Shown here piece by piece: positions 7,383 through 15,947 of a stretch of 64,000 nucleotides of DNA (within the stretch, counting starts at the first letter, position 1; each line of letters starts with the position of its first letter). This stretch comes from Runella aurantiaca (GTDB lineage Bacteria > Bacteroidota > Bacteroidia > Cytophagales > Spirosomataceae). The position numbers and the translations under genes are program-made. Below the pieces are notes generated by a model that saw nothing but the letters and a program-made list of their open reading frames with translations, did not search any database and was not told the DNA's origin. The stretch covers positions 62,001 through 126,000 of the forward strand of contig NZ_QPIW01000003.1 in the NCBI RefSeq assembly GCF_003339505.1. The letters run 5' to 3'.

Positions 7383-8144
7383 ATGAAACCAAAATTAACA
7401 CTCGTGGGAGCAGGTCCGGGAGACCCTGAGCTCCTCACTCTCAAAGGACTTAAGGCCATTCAATCGGCAGATGTGGTATTGTACGATGCCCTGGTTTCTA
7501 CCGAACTTCTCATGTACGCGCCAGCCCATGCCCGTATCGTATTTGTTGGCAAGCGTCGCGGGCGTTGTGAATTTGTCCAGCAGGATTTGAATCAGCTCAT
7601 TGTGGATTACGCCCTCAACTACGGCCACGTGGTCAGACTCAAAGGCGGCGACTCGTTTGTGTTTGGACGCGGCTATGAAGAGATTGCTTTTGCCCAAGAT
7701 TTCGGTATTGAAACAACCGTTGTGCCGGGTATTTCAAGTAGTATTGCTGTCCCTGCCTTGGCGGGAATTCCGCTGACGTGCCGTGGGGTGAGCGAAAGTT
7801 TTTGGGTATTGACCGGAACCACAAAAAATCATACACTTTCTAAAGATGTGGCCAAAGCGGCGCAAAGCTCCGCTACCTTGGTGATTTTGATGGGAATGCA
7901 GCATTTAGCACAAATCGTGGCTGAACTTGCCGGGGCTGGCAAAGGTGATACGCCCGTAGCCATCATCCAAAACGGCAGTACGCCCGAAGAAAAAATAGGG
8001 TTGGGTACGGTTGATACCATCGTTGAAGTTGTTGAAAAAGAGGCATTGGCCAATCCCGCGATTATCGTTATCGGCGAAGTAGTACGCCTGCACCCCTCTT
8101 ATGAAAAAGGTAGAATAGAGGTGCTTTCGGCTTTGGGTTACTAA
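7383..8144 (+). CDS. cobA: Uroporphyrinogen-III C-methyltransferase
   Basis: A 253-residue stand-alone SUMT with no CysG dehydrogenase/chelatase part. It has the family signatures LVGAGPGDPELLTLKGLKAI at 7-26 and VVRLKGGDSFVFGRG at about 82-96, followed by VVPGISSSIAVPALAGIPLT. It transfers two methyl groups from SAM to uroporphyrinogen III, giving precorrin-2 on the way to siroheme, the NirB cofactor. Its divergent position from nirB, with shared palindromic sites between them, suggests co-regulation. The alpha/beta hydrolase gene starts 12 bp downstream on the same strand. Siroheme also serves sulfite reductase, so the gene may have a wider role. Confidence 0.94.
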   Translation: MKPKLTLVGAGPGDPELLTLKGLKAIQSADVVLYDALVSTELLMYAPAHARIVFVGKRRGRCEFVQQDLNQLIVDYALNYGHVVRLKGGDSFVFGRGYEEIAFAQDFGIETTVVPGISSSIAVPALAGIPLTCRGVSESFWVLTGTTKNHTLSKDVAKAAQSSATLVILMGMQHLAQIVAELAGAGKGDTPVAIIQNGSTPEEKIGLGTVDTIVEVVEKEALANPAIIVIGEVVRLHPSYEKGRIEVLSALGY

Positions 8145-8156
8145 AAACTCCTCTGT

Positions 8157-9311
8157 ATGAAACGCCTTTTATTATTGCTTACTACCTCCGTAGTTTGTCA
8201 GCTTTCGTATGCCCAAGCGGCGCCTGAACTTTGTCAAGGTGCGTATTTTACCGAGCCTCAGGGAAAAGATTTTTTGGGGCAGCACGTTCCTGCGTCCAAA
8301 CAGGAATGGGAAACCAGAGCGCAACAAATCAGGAATCGTATTTTGGAAGGCAGCGAATTACAAAAAATGCCTCCGCGTCCTGCCTCAAAGCCGATTATTC
8401 ATAGTCGGAGAGAAATGGATGGATACACCATTGAAAATGTGGCATTTGAGAGCGTAGAGGGGTATTATGTAACGGGTAATCTCTATAAACCACTGAACCA
8501 AAAAGGCCCTTTTGCGGCGGTCTTGTGTCCGCACGGGCATACTGCAAAGCCAGATGCACGTTTTTTGGAGCCGATGCAGTTTAGGTGCGCCAATCTGGCC
8601 CGCATGGGCGCGGTGGTGTTTGCTTACGATATGATTGGGTACAGCGATTCGCAACTGAGTACGCACAAAATCCCCAAAGCCTTTAAACTTCAGAGCATCA
8701 ACAGCATCCGAGCGTTAGATTTTTTATTGTCACAACCCAACATTGATAAAAACAGGGTAGGGGTAACGGGAGAATCGGGTGGTGGAACGCAGACTTTTAT
8801 GCTCACGGCCTTGGACCCTCGTATCAAAGTTTCGGTGCCAGTGGTGATGGTATCGGCGCATTTTTTCGGCGGCTGTGTGTGTGAAAGCGGAATGCCCGTT
8901 CATAAAAAAGGAAACTTTCAAACCAATAACGTAGAAATTGCGGCATTGGCGGCCCCGCGCCCCATGTTGTTGGTTTCGGACGGTGCCGACTGGACTAAAA
9001 ATAATCCAGAGGTGGAATATCCACATTTGCAAAAAATCTACGGATTATATGACAAAGAAAATTTGGTTGAAAATGTACACCTGCCCAACGAAAAGCACGA
9101 CTACGGCCCTTCAAAACGCGCGGCGGCCTATCGTTTTTTAGCCAAACATCTAAAATTGGACATCTCGAAAGTAACCAAAGCCGACGGTAGCATTGATGAA
9201 AGCCATGCCAAGCTGCTCGACCGCAAAGACCTAGAAGTGTTTAATGATGCCCATCCGCGTCCTGCCAATGCCGTGGCTAGTGAAGAGGCGGTGATGGCGC
9301 TGTTGAAATAA
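8157..9311 (+). CDS. Exported alpha/beta hydrolase (acetyl-xylan-esterase / Abhydrolase_7-like)
   Basis: 384 residues with a signal peptide (1 to about 19, LSYAQA). The alpha/beta hydrolase core has the nucleophile elbow GVTGESGGG with S207. The segment LLVSDGADWT, which may hold the acid, and the late NEKHDYGPSKR histidine complete a plausible triad. The region VLCPHGHT before the elbow may form the oxyanion hole. Members of this group in Bacteroidota act on acylated glycans or small esters, but the substrate cannot be read here. It begins 12 bp after cobA and may be cotranscribed, although the functional link with siroheme is unclear. A hairpin at 9323-9353 closes the transcript. Confidence 0.8.
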   Translation: MKRLLLLLTTSVVCQLSYAQAAPELCQGAYFTEPQGKDFLGQHVPASKQEWETRAQQIRNRILEGSELQKMPPRPASKPIIHSRREMDGYTIENVAFESVEGYYVTGNLYKPLNQKGPFAAVLCPHGHTAKPDARFLEPMQFRCANLARMGAVVFAYDMIGYSDSQLSTHKIPKAFKLQSINSIRALDFLLSQPNIDKNRVGVTGESGGGTQTFMLTALDPRIKVSVPVVMVSAHFFGGCVCESGMPVHKKGNFQTNNVEIAALAAPRPMLLVSDGADWTKNNPEVEYPHLQKIYGLYDKENLVENVHLPNEKHDYGPSKRAAAYRFLAKHLKLDISKVTKADGSIDESHAKLLDRKDLEVFNDAHPRPANAVASEEAVMALLK

Positions 9312-9322
9312 CGGTATATTAA

Positions 9323-9353
9323 GGTGTCAGACGGTTTTAAACCGTCCGACACC
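9323..9353. terminator. Bidirectional hairpin between convergent genes
   Basis: GGTGTCAGACGGTTT (9323-9337) pairs with AAACCGTCCGACACC (9339-9353), with one mismatch and almost no loop, so the centre must open to form one. It lies between the hydrolase stop (9311) and the stop of the minus-strand PLP enzyme (9363). There is only a short T-run (ATTTTCTT) on the plus side. It could instead be a dispersed palindromic repeat. Confidence 0.6.
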
Positions 9354-9362
9354 GCGATTTTC

Positions 9363-10523
9363 TTATAAACTATTCAGTGCTTGGCTCAAATCTTCAATCA
9401 GATAGTCAACTTCTTCCAGACCTATATAAAGCCGTACCAGACGGTGTTCTGGGTTTGTCGCATTAAATTCTTCGGGGTGTAGGCCCGCGCATTTGGGCAT
9501 AATGAGTGATTCGTGTCCTCCCCAACTTACCGCTAATAGGAAGTGTTTCAGAGTTTTAGCAAATTTCTCAATTTGGTCATATCGCTCCACTTTGAGCGCA
9601 ATGGTCACCAACCCGCAAGCACCTGTCATTTGTTTTTTTGCCAATTCATACTGCGGAAAATCAGGGTCGAACGGAAAATAAACGCGCTCAATGGCGGGGT
9701 GATTTTTTAAAAAAGCGACCACTTTTTGGGTGCTTTCCGAAATATGTTTCAGCCGAATGGGCAACGTCCGTAAGCCTCTTAATAGCAACCAACCGTTAAA
9801 AGGAGATACAAAAGCCCCCGTATTGAGGGCTTCACGGTCAAAAATCTGCTTTATCATGGCTTTACTGCCCGTCAAAACACCCGCCACGGTATCCGAATGC
9901 CCGCCGATGTATTTGGTAGCCGATTGCAGGGATAAATCAATGCCAAAGCGGTGCGGTTTTTGGAACAATGGCGAACAGTAACTATTGTCAATGATGGTAA
10001 CAATGCCCCGCGATTTTGCCAATCGAGCCACCGCTTCCAAATCTTGCAGGTCAAAGGTCAGGGTATTGGGTGATTCCAAATAAATCACTTTGGTGTTGGG
10101 TTGCAGGGCAGCTTCAAAATTTACAATCAGTGTACCGTCAACGTAAGTGGTCGAAACATTGTACCGGGGCAGAATGTTGTCAAACAATTTCCACGCCCAA
10201 GTATAGGGTTTATGAACGCTTACAATGTGGTCGCCGGCCTGAACATTGGACATCACCGCGCAAAAAATGGCCGACGCGCCGCTGTTTAGCACCAAACAAT
10301 CTTCGGCTTCGTCCAAGGCGGCTAATTTTTGGCGTAAGATATCGACCGTTGGGTTCACGCCCCGAGAATATAGGTAGGCCGACATTTCATCTTCAAAGGC
10401 CGCACGCAGAGAAGCAAAATCATTAAAAACGAAATTGCTGGTTTGGACAATTGGCGGGCTGACGGCGTTGAAGTACTGCTCGCGGTCTTCGGCAAGCTCG
10501 TTGATAATATGAGAATAGTGCAT
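9363..10523 (-). CDS. PLP-dependent trans-sulfuration enzyme family (cystathionine gamma-synthase / beta-lyase / gamma-lyase type)
   Basis: A 386-residue fold-type I PLP enzyme of the Cys/Met metabolism family. The Schiff-base lysine is K204 in SATKYIGGHSDTVAGVL, the pyridine-N aspartate is D179 in IIDNSYCSP, and the phosphate cup begins at NSGASAI (80-86). PPIVQTSNFVF near the N terminus is also typical. Family members make or break cystathionine, or eliminate sulfur from cysteine, homocysteine or methionine. Which reaction applies here is not decided by the motifs seen. It stands alone between convergent and tandem neighbours, with 125 bp to the downstream end of the sensor-kinase gene. No SAM riboswitch-like structure is obvious in that short upstream stretch. 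Confidence 0.88.
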   Translation of the reverse strand: MHYSHIINELAEDREQYFNAVSPPIVQTSNFVFNDFASLRAAFEDEMSAYLYSRGVNPTVDILRQKLAALDEAEDCLVLNSGASAIFCAVMSNVQAGDHIVSVHKPYTWAWKLFDNILPRYNVSTTYVDGTLIVNFEAALQPNTKVIYLESPNTLTFDLQDLEAVARLAKSRGIVTIIDNSYCSPLFQKPHRFGIDLSLQSATKYIGGHSDTVAGVLTGSKAMIKQIFDREALNTGAFVSPFNGWLLLRGLRTLPIRLKHISESTQKVVAFLKNHPAIERVYFPFDPDFPQYELAKKQMTGACGLVTIALKVERYDQIEKFAKTLKHFLLAVSWGGHESLIMPKCAGLHPEEFNATNPEHRLVRLYIGLEEVDYLIEDLSQALNSL

Positions 10524-10648
10524 GTAAAGAGAATTTATCGCAGTAACATCCCGATGAAAATGCGAAAATAGAACACTACGTTAATTATTAGTGCTACTGC
10601 TGGCAGAAATATCCAACCGTAGGAGAGCGATGGTTTTCGGGGTGAGGG

Positions 10649-12052
10649 TTACAAGGGGAGAGATATGACAAATCGGGTGCCCTTTCCGAGTTGGGAAAAA
10701 GCCCTGATACTGCCGTTATGAAGTTGAATAATTCGTTGGGTAAGGGCCAGCCCGATACCGTGCCCTTTGCGTGATTTACTAGAATCTCCCCGGTAAAAAG
10801 GTTCGAAAATATGTGGTAAATCTTCTTCCGAAATACCGATGCCCCGGTCGGAAAAAGAAATACGTATGGTGTCTGCATGAGCCAGTAATGACACATTAAC
10901 GCGCTGGTCTTCAGAGTACTTACAGGCATTTTCCATGATGTTTTGAAAGGCCATTTTAAGCAGTGATTTATCGCCCTTGATTTTAAATTCTGTTTCTTCC
11001 TCTTGCGATTCATCAAACTCGATTTGAATGTTATAGTCAGGAAATTGGATGAGCAACGATTCTCGAACCTGCCACAACAAATCATCAATATTTAACGGAC
11101 GAAAATGCAACTGAAATATGTCGTTGTTGATGCGGGCAAGTTCTAGTAGTCCGTTGATTAAATCGCGCATTTTCTTTACTTCTTCAATGGCGTCTTTGAT
11201 GGTTTGTTGGTAGTCTTCGACGGTTCTTTTCTGAAGCAAAGCTACTTCCAATTGCCCCATCATGATGGTGAGTGGGGTGCGTAATTCGTGCGAAGCGTGT
11301 GAAACAAAATTGCGCTGTGAGCTAAAAGCCTCCTCCAATCTACTCAGCAAATCGTTGAAAGTGGCCACCAATTGCCCCAATTCATCTTTATGGCGTCGGG
11401 CTTTGAGGCGTTCGTCGATATTGCGGGCCGAAATATTCTTTACCTGTTCAATAATATCCGAAACGGGCCGTAAAGCATCGCTCGCAAAAAGCCATCCTGC
11501 CAAAATAACCAGCAGCAAACTAACGGCCCAACCCGTAATAAGAATGTTACGTAATCTTTCCAATTTGCTGAATCCGTACACATCAATTGCGTACGCAACC
11601 ACGACTAACACCTGTTTTCGTTTGTCTACGTACCTAACGCCAATGATTTCTTTTTCGCCATCCCGAAGACTAAAATCAATTCCTTCTCGTGCTTGAGCCA
11701 GCAATTGAGGGGTGATGATGTAGGGCTCTTTCCCACTGTCATAAACGATTTTGTTGTTGGAATCATAGACCGTCACTTCCTCTTTGTACATCGTCGTGAG
11801 GTCGTTGCGTTCGATGTCGTGTAGGAGCTCTTCAGTAATTCCCCCCACATCCTCAAAAAGCCGAACCGTCGTCAAGGCTTTGTCACGCAGGCGTTTGTTG
11901 AATTCTTGCTCCCGAAATTGATTGTATAAATAGTAAACTGACAACGAAAAAGCCAGCATAATGGAAGCAACCAACACCGCAAAGAGGAGCGTGAGGCGCA
12001 GCCGAATGTTCATATTCTCATTCCAATGCGGAACGTCCAGGATTCTTTTCAT
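10649..12052 (-). CDS. Sensor histidine kinase with HAMP domain (OmpR-pair type)
   Basis: 467 residues. TM1 lies at about 19-43, a periplasmic loop at about 45-168, TM2 at about 169-190 and HAMP at about 190-243. The HisKA box SHASHELRTP has phosphoacceptor H255. The ATPase domain shows an N-box near FQNIMENACKY, a G1 box DRGIGI and FEPFYRGDSSKSRKGHGIGL. The arrangement resembles CusS/RprX-type kinases that sense periplasmic or envelope signals. The ATG shares its first base with the last base of the stop codon of the regulator gene (TAATG), so the two are translationally coupled. An internal ATG 13 codons on is a possible alternative start. Confidence 0.9.
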   Translation of the reverse strand: MKRILDVPHWNENMNIRLRLTLLFAVLVASIMLAFSLSVYYLYNQFREQEFNKRLRDKALTTVRLFEDVGGITEELLHDIERNDLTTMYKEEVTVYDSNNKIVYDSGKEPYIITPQLLAQAREGIDFSLRDGEKEIIGVRYVDKRKQVLVVVAYAIDVYGFSKLERLRNILITGWAVSLLLVILAGWLFASDALRPVSDIIEQVKNISARNIDERLKARRHKDELGQLVATFNDLLSRLEEAFSSQRNFVSHASHELRTPLTIMMGQLEVALLQKRTVEDYQQTIKDAIEEVKKMRDLINGLLELARINNDIFQLHFRPLNIDDLLWQVRESLLIQFPDYNIQIEFDESQEEETEFKIKGDKSLLKMAFQNIMENACKYSEDQRVNVSLLAHADTIRISFSDRGIGISEEDLPHIFEPFYRGDSSKSRKGHGIGLALTQRIIQLHNGSIRAFSQLGKGTRFVISLPL

Positions 12053-12726
12053 TATTCTTTGAGAATATATCCCATGCCAACGACGGTATGAATCAGCTTA
12101 TGCGAAAACTCTTTGTCGATTTTTTTACGTAGAAAATTAACGTAAACATCAATGGTATTGGTGCCAGTGTCAAAGTGGATATCCCAGACTTTTTCGGCAA
12201 TATCTACCCGTGAAACCACCCGGCCCCGGTTGCGCATAAAATACTCTAATAGCCCAAATTCTTTGGCTGTCAGTTCAATACGGTGCCCTTCGCGCCTTGC
12301 AATGCGCTCATTCAGGTCTAATTCCAAATCGGCGATTTTTAAAACATTGGCGGTGGGACCGCTTTCTGAATTTCGTTTCTGTAACGCTCGAAGTCGAACA
12401 ATAAGCTCTTGAAATTCAAACGGTTTGACCAAATAATCATCTGCACCTGATTCAAAGCCCGCCAGTTTATCATTGAGCGTTCCGAGGGCGGTCAGCATCA
12501 GAATCGGAGTACGAATGCTTTCTCTACGCAACAGAGCGGCCAACTCAAAACCGTTCATTTTAGGTAGATTAACGTCCAAAACAATGACGTCATAAGGATT
12601 TGAAAGGGCTAAACTACTGCCCATTTGTCCGTCAAAAGCTATATCTACTTCCCATGCTTGCTCTTCAAGTCCTTTTTTTATAAACCCCGCCAGTTTTGGC
12701 TCGTCTTCAACAATTAAAACTTTCAT
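12052..12726 (-). CDS. OmpR/PhoB-family response regulator
   Basis: 224 residues from the ATG at 12726 (MKVLIVEDEP); a longer frame has 11 unconserved leading residues. The receiver domain has E7-D8, phosphoacceptor D51 in VLDVNLP and lysine in DYLVKPF. The C-terminal winged helix (about 125-223) shows LTAKEFGLLEYFMRNRGRVVSR and a typical final GMGYILKE. The stop overlaps the kinase start. OmpR-family proteins bind direct repeats with a period of about 10-11 bp. Such a repeat (TTTTAA twice, 11 bp apart) lies 86-102 bp upstream of this gene, and a longer relative lies in front of the SulP transporter gene at 60053. Autoregulation is plausible. Confidence 0.92.
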   Translation of the reverse strand: MKVLIVEDEPKLAGFIKKGLEEQAWEVDIAFDGQMGSSLALSNPYDVIVLDVNLPKMNGFELAALLRRESIRTPILMLTALGTLNDKLAGFESGADDYLVKPFEFQELIVRLRALQKRNSESGPTANVLKIADLELDLNERIARREGHRIELTAKEFGLLEYFMRNRGRVVSRVDIAEKVWDIHFDTGTNTIDVYVNFLRKKIDKEFSHKLIHTVVGMGYILKE

Positions 12727-12811
12727 ATACAAACAATTAAGTAAATGGTGGTTTTTCATTCCGACTCCAATTTTAAAGATAAGAATTTTTCACCGAAAGC
12801 CTTACGCTTGA

Positions 12812-12829
12812 TTTTAACTGCCTTTTAAT
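12812..12829. promoter_or_regulatory. 11-bp-period direct repeat, candidate OmpR-type binding site
   Basis: TTTTAACTGCCTTTTAAT has TTTTAA at 12812 and again at 12823, exactly 11 bp apart, joined by a CTGCC spacer. It lies between the response-regulator gene (minus) and the sugar-dehydrogenase gene (plus). A minus-strand TATCTTTA, one base from the -7 consensus, sits at 12774-12781, so the repeat would fall at an activator position for the regulator's own promoter. Confidence 0.5.
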
Positions 12830-12912
12830 ATGAACAAGATGCAATCACAAAACCCAAACGGTCGGTTAAAAACCGTTAATCATCGGCAACTTATCGTTTT
12901 TTGTCTAATGTA

Positions 12913-12945
12913 TTGTTTTGATACAAACTATCGCCTCTATCTTTG
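12913..12945 (+). promoter_or_regulatory. Bacteroidota-type promoter of the sugar-dehydrogenase cluster, with shared 14-bp motif
   Basis: A -7 element TATCTTTG (12938-12945) is preceded by TTTTG (12916-12920) with 17 bp between them. Transcription would start near 12952, giving a leader of about 44 nt. The -33 region is part of TTTTGATACAAACT (12916-12929), which recurs in inverse orientation upstream of the Nudix regulator gene (20009-20022). A regulator binding there would cover the -33 element. Confidence 0.6.
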
Positions 12946-12995
12946 AGTGAAATCCGTCATAATTTTACTAAGAAAACTACAAATTTCTCTTGCGT

Positions 12996-15863
12996 ATGTA
13001 TTTCTCTACTTCTCTTCGTAAGTTGGGAGCCGTTGGCCTGATTGCATTGGGCACGGCAACCGTTACTTACAGCCAATCGTCACCTCCTGAGGAAAACCGC
13101 TTCACTAAAAGCATTTTGACGGAAAAATTGGACGAGCCCATGGAAATGACCTTTTTGCCCGATAAGCGGGTGTTGTTCGTGGAGCGAAAAGGAAATTTAA
13201 AAGCCTATAATCCCAAAACCAAGGAAGTGAGCGTATTGGCCACGATTCTGGTCAACACAAAATATACCAATCGGCAGGGCCAAGTGCGCGAAGCAGAAGA
13301 GGGCTTGATGGGCTTGATTGCTGATCCCAACTTTGCCAAAAACAACTGGATTTATATGTACTATGCCGACCCAGCTGACAAAAAGCACGTGCTGGCGCGT
13401 TGGGAATTGAAAGGCGATGAATTGGTGGAATCTTCCAAAAAAGTGATGTTGGAGGTCACGACCCAACGCGAAGAATGCTGCCACACGGGCGGTGGAATGG
13501 TGTTTGATAAAGTCGGGAATCTGTACTTAACCACTGGAAACAATACCAGCAACAGTAACTCCGACGGCTACGCTCCCCTTGATGAGCGTCCTGAGCAAAG
13601 CACATGGGACGACCAGCGCGGCGCGGCAAACACCAACGATTTGCGTGGTAAAATATTGAGAATCAAGCCACAGTCTGACGGAACTTACACGATTCCAGAA
13701 GGGAATTTATTCCCCAAAGGTACACCAAAAACCCGCGCCGAAATTTATACCATGGGCCACCGCAATCCGTGGCGCCCGAGCATCGATAGCAAAACTGGCT
13801 TTTTGTATTGGGGTGAAGTAGGTCCCGATGCCTCGCAGGATTCACCGCGCGGACCACGTGGATATGATGAATTCAACCAAGCCAAAGGCCCGGGCTTTTT
13901 TGGCTGGCCTTATTTTATTGGTGATAATAAAGTGTATTCAGATTGGGATTTTGAAACCAATAAACTCAAAGCAGACTCAAAATTTGACCCTACCAAGCCC
14001 ATCAACGATTCTCCCAACAATACTGGTTTGCGGGAATTACCACCTGCTCAAAAAGCATTTGTATGGTATCCCTACGCCAATTCAACGGAGTTCCCGTTGG
14101 TAGGAAGTTCGGGGCGGAGTGCTACGGGTGGACCCGTTTTCAGAAAAGCTGACTTCAAAAATGCCCCCCGCGCTTTCCCAGATTATTACGAAGGCAAGTG
14201 GCTAATGGTGGAGTTTATGCGCGGCTGGATTATGGCCGTGACAATGGACGAAAACGGCGATTATAAATCTATGGAGCGGTTTATGCCCAGCGAGAACTTC
14301 AGCAGTGCCATCGACATAGATTTCAGCCCCGACGGAGATTTGTACGTGTTGGAATATGGAAGTGCGTGGTTTAGAGGGAATGACAATGCACGCTTAGTAA
14401 AAATTGAATACAACGCAGGCAATCGTACCCCGATGGTAGAAGCAACCGCCGACAAAAAGGCGGGTTCGGTGCCTTTCAAAGTGGCGTTTTCGTCGGAAGG
14501 AACGCAGGATTTTGACCGTGATGTATTGAAATATGAATGGAAAATCACTTCCAAAGCGGGTGTTTTTAAAACGCTTACGCAACCCAATCCAGTGGTAACA
14601 TTCGACAAACCGGGTACCTACAAAGCTACTTTGACGGTAACTGACCCTAAAGGCGCCAAAAACAGCCGTACGCTAGAAATCAAGGCGGGCAACGAAGCCC
14701 CCGAAGTGGCATTGGAAGTAACCAAAGGCAATAAATCTTTCTTTTTCCCGAACGAAAGCATTGAGTATAAAGTAAAGGTAAGCGATAAAGAAGATGGTAG
14801 TTTGGAGAATGGCAAAATCATTCCGACTCAGGTAGCGGTCAATATCGACTACATGCCCGATACGTTTGACCCCATCGAAATAGCCTCCAACTACCGGGGC
14901 ACCGATGCCTCGGCGCGCTTCTCGACGGGCTACAAACTCATGAGTGCGAGCGATTGTAAGTCCTGCCACATTGTTGATAAAAAATCCGTAGGCCCCAGCT
15001 ACAAAGACATTGCGCAGAAATACAAAGGTGATGCCACCGCTCCCGAAAAGTTAGCCAATAAAATCATTGCTGGCGGCGGAGGAGTATGGGGAGACCACGC
15101 CATGAGTGCCCACCCACAAATTTCTAAAAACGATGCCGCAACGATGGTTAAATACATCATGAGCCTAGGCGAAAAACCATTGCAGGCTAAGTCGTTGCCA
15201 ACCGCAGGTGCTTATACTACCAAAGTACCTGAAGGAGAAAACGGGCGCGGAAGCTACGTGTTACGCGCTGCTTACACCGACCGGGGAACAAAATTGTTGT
15301 CGCCGTTGATGTCGGAGAATATTTTGCATCTGCGCAACCCTGCGCTCGACCCCGCCAAAGCAGAGAAGAGCAAAGGAACGCAGTTGTTGATAACGCCTTC
15401 AAAATCATTCAATTTGATTGGGAATGATTCTTACATTGGATACACCCAATTGGACTTGACGGACATTAAACAAATCGAAGTGTTGGTCCAAGCCACCACG
15501 CGTGTGGGTGCTTCTGGTGGTGTGGTAGAAATTCGTTTAGGCTCTCCAACGGGTAAACTAATCGGAAAAACATCGCCCGTCGAAGTCAAAGACCCCTCTT
15601 TTGGACCACCGGCAGGCGTTCCTGCGCCAGCCGCTCCTGCCGCAGGAACGCCTGCCGCAAATGCACAACGTACGCAGGGGCAGGCGGCCACTGACCCAGC
15701 CGCAAGAGCAAGACGCGGGGCTCAGCAGGCCATCGCCAAAATTGAAGCCACAGAAGGCGTGCACGATGTGTATTTTGTGTTCAAAAATCCGAATGCACAG
15801 CCGAATCAAATCGTCATGTCGGTGGTTTCGATTCAGTTTCAAAATACAATTACTAACCTATAA
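12996..15863 (+). CDS. Exported glucose/sorbosone-dehydrogenase-like protein fused to PKD, cytochrome c and carbohydrate-binding regions
   Basis: 955 residues from the ATG at 12996; a TTG two codons earlier is less likely. A signal peptide (to about residue 26) is followed by a beta-propeller of the GSDH/PQQ sugar dehydrogenase type (about 35-480: EEGLMGLIADPNF, YTMGHRNPWRPS, GEVGPDA), a PKD domain (about 485-570) and a class I cytochrome c with C654-K-S-C657-H658. The C-terminal part (about 775-955) looks like a CBM6-type domain, interrupted at about 870-912 by an Ala/Pro-rich stretch. Likely role: extracytoplasmic oxidation of a sugar bound by the tail, with electrons passed to the attached haem. 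The sugar and the presence of PQQ are inferred from the family. Confidence 0.85.
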   Translation: MYFSTSLRKLGAVGLIALGTATVTYSQSSPPEENRFTKSILTEKLDEPMEMTFLPDKRVLFVERKGNLKAYNPKTKEVSVLATILVNTKYTNRQGQVREAEEGLMGLIADPNFAKNNWIYMYYADPADKKHVLARWELKGDELVESSKKVMLEVTTQREECCHTGGGMVFDKVGNLYLTTGNNTSNSNSDGYAPLDERPEQSTWDDQRGAANTNDLRGKILRIKPQSDGTYTIPEGNLFPKGTPKTRAEIYTMGHRNPWRPSIDSKTGFLYWGEVGPDASQDSPRGPRGYDEFNQAKGPGFFGWPYFIGDNKVYSDWDFETNKLKADSKFDPTKPINDSPNNTGLRELPPAQKAFVWYPYANSTEFPLVGSSGRSATGGPVFRKADFKNAPRAFPDYYEGKWLMVEFMRGWIMAVTMDENGDYKSMERFMPSENFSSAIDIDFSPDGDLYVLEYGSAWFRGNDNARLVKIEYNAGNRTPMVEATADKKAGSVPFKVAFSSEGTQDFDRDVLKYEWKITSKAGVFKTLTQPNPVVTFDKPGTYKATLTVTDPKGAKNSRTLEIKAGNEAPEVALEVTKGNKSFFFPNESIEYKVKVSDKEDGSLENGKIIPTQVAVNIDYMPDTFDPIEIASNYRGTDASARFSTGYKLMSASDCKSCHIVDKKSVGPSYKDIAQKYKGDATAPEKLANKIIAGGGGVWGDHAMSAHPQISKNDAATMVKYIMSLGEKPLQAKSLPTAGAYTTKVPEGENGRGSYVLRAAYTDRGTKLLSPLMSENILHLRNPALDPAKAEKSKGTQLLITPSKSFNLIGNDSYIGYTQLDLTDIKQIEVLVQATTRVGASGGVVEIRLGSPTGKLIGKTSPVEVKDPSFGPPAGVPAPAAPAAGTPAANAQRTQGQAATDPAARARRGAQQAIAKIEATEGVHDVYFVFKNPNAQPNQIVMSVVSIQFQNTITNL
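15611..15656. repeat. Perfect inverted repeat inside the dehydrogenase coding sequence
   Basis: GGCAGGCGTTCCTGCG (15611-15626) and CGCAGGAACGCCTGCC (15641-15656) are perfect reverse complements separated by 14 bp. They are in frame and encode part of the Ala/Pro-rich insert. A related motif (GCAGGTGCCCCTGC) occurs in the insert of the next gene at 16284-16297. Confidence 0.75.
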
Positions 15864-15873
15864 AAGTGCCGCT

Positions 15874-15912
15874 AGAAAGTCGTCGGGCGTACTGTCCGGC
15901 GACTGACTTTCT
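15874..15912. terminator. Imperfect hairpin between the dehydrogenase and isomerase-like genes
   Basis: AGAAAGTCGTCG pairs with CGACTGACTTTCT, with a single bulged base, around a loop of about 14 nt. It has no T-run directly after it. It may attenuate transcription or stabilise the upstream mRNA end rather than stop transcription completely. Confidence 0.4.
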
Positions 15913-15947
15913 GGTTTAACAATTCAGGCTTTTTATCTCGAACAACT

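Noticed and set aside
10524-10648. Possible SAM riboswitch near the trans-sulfuration gene
   Set aside because: The stretch is short and shows no set of paired helices that I can recognise as a SAM aptamer.
10594-11088. 164-codon minus-strand frame
   Set aside because: It overlaps the kinase ATPase domain in another frame; the kinase reading frame contains all conserved motifs.
15874-15912. Calling the hairpin a full terminator that splits the dehydrogenase and isomerase-like genes
   Set aside because: It has a bulge and no T-run, so attenuation or RNA protection is just as likely; confidence was lowered accordingly.
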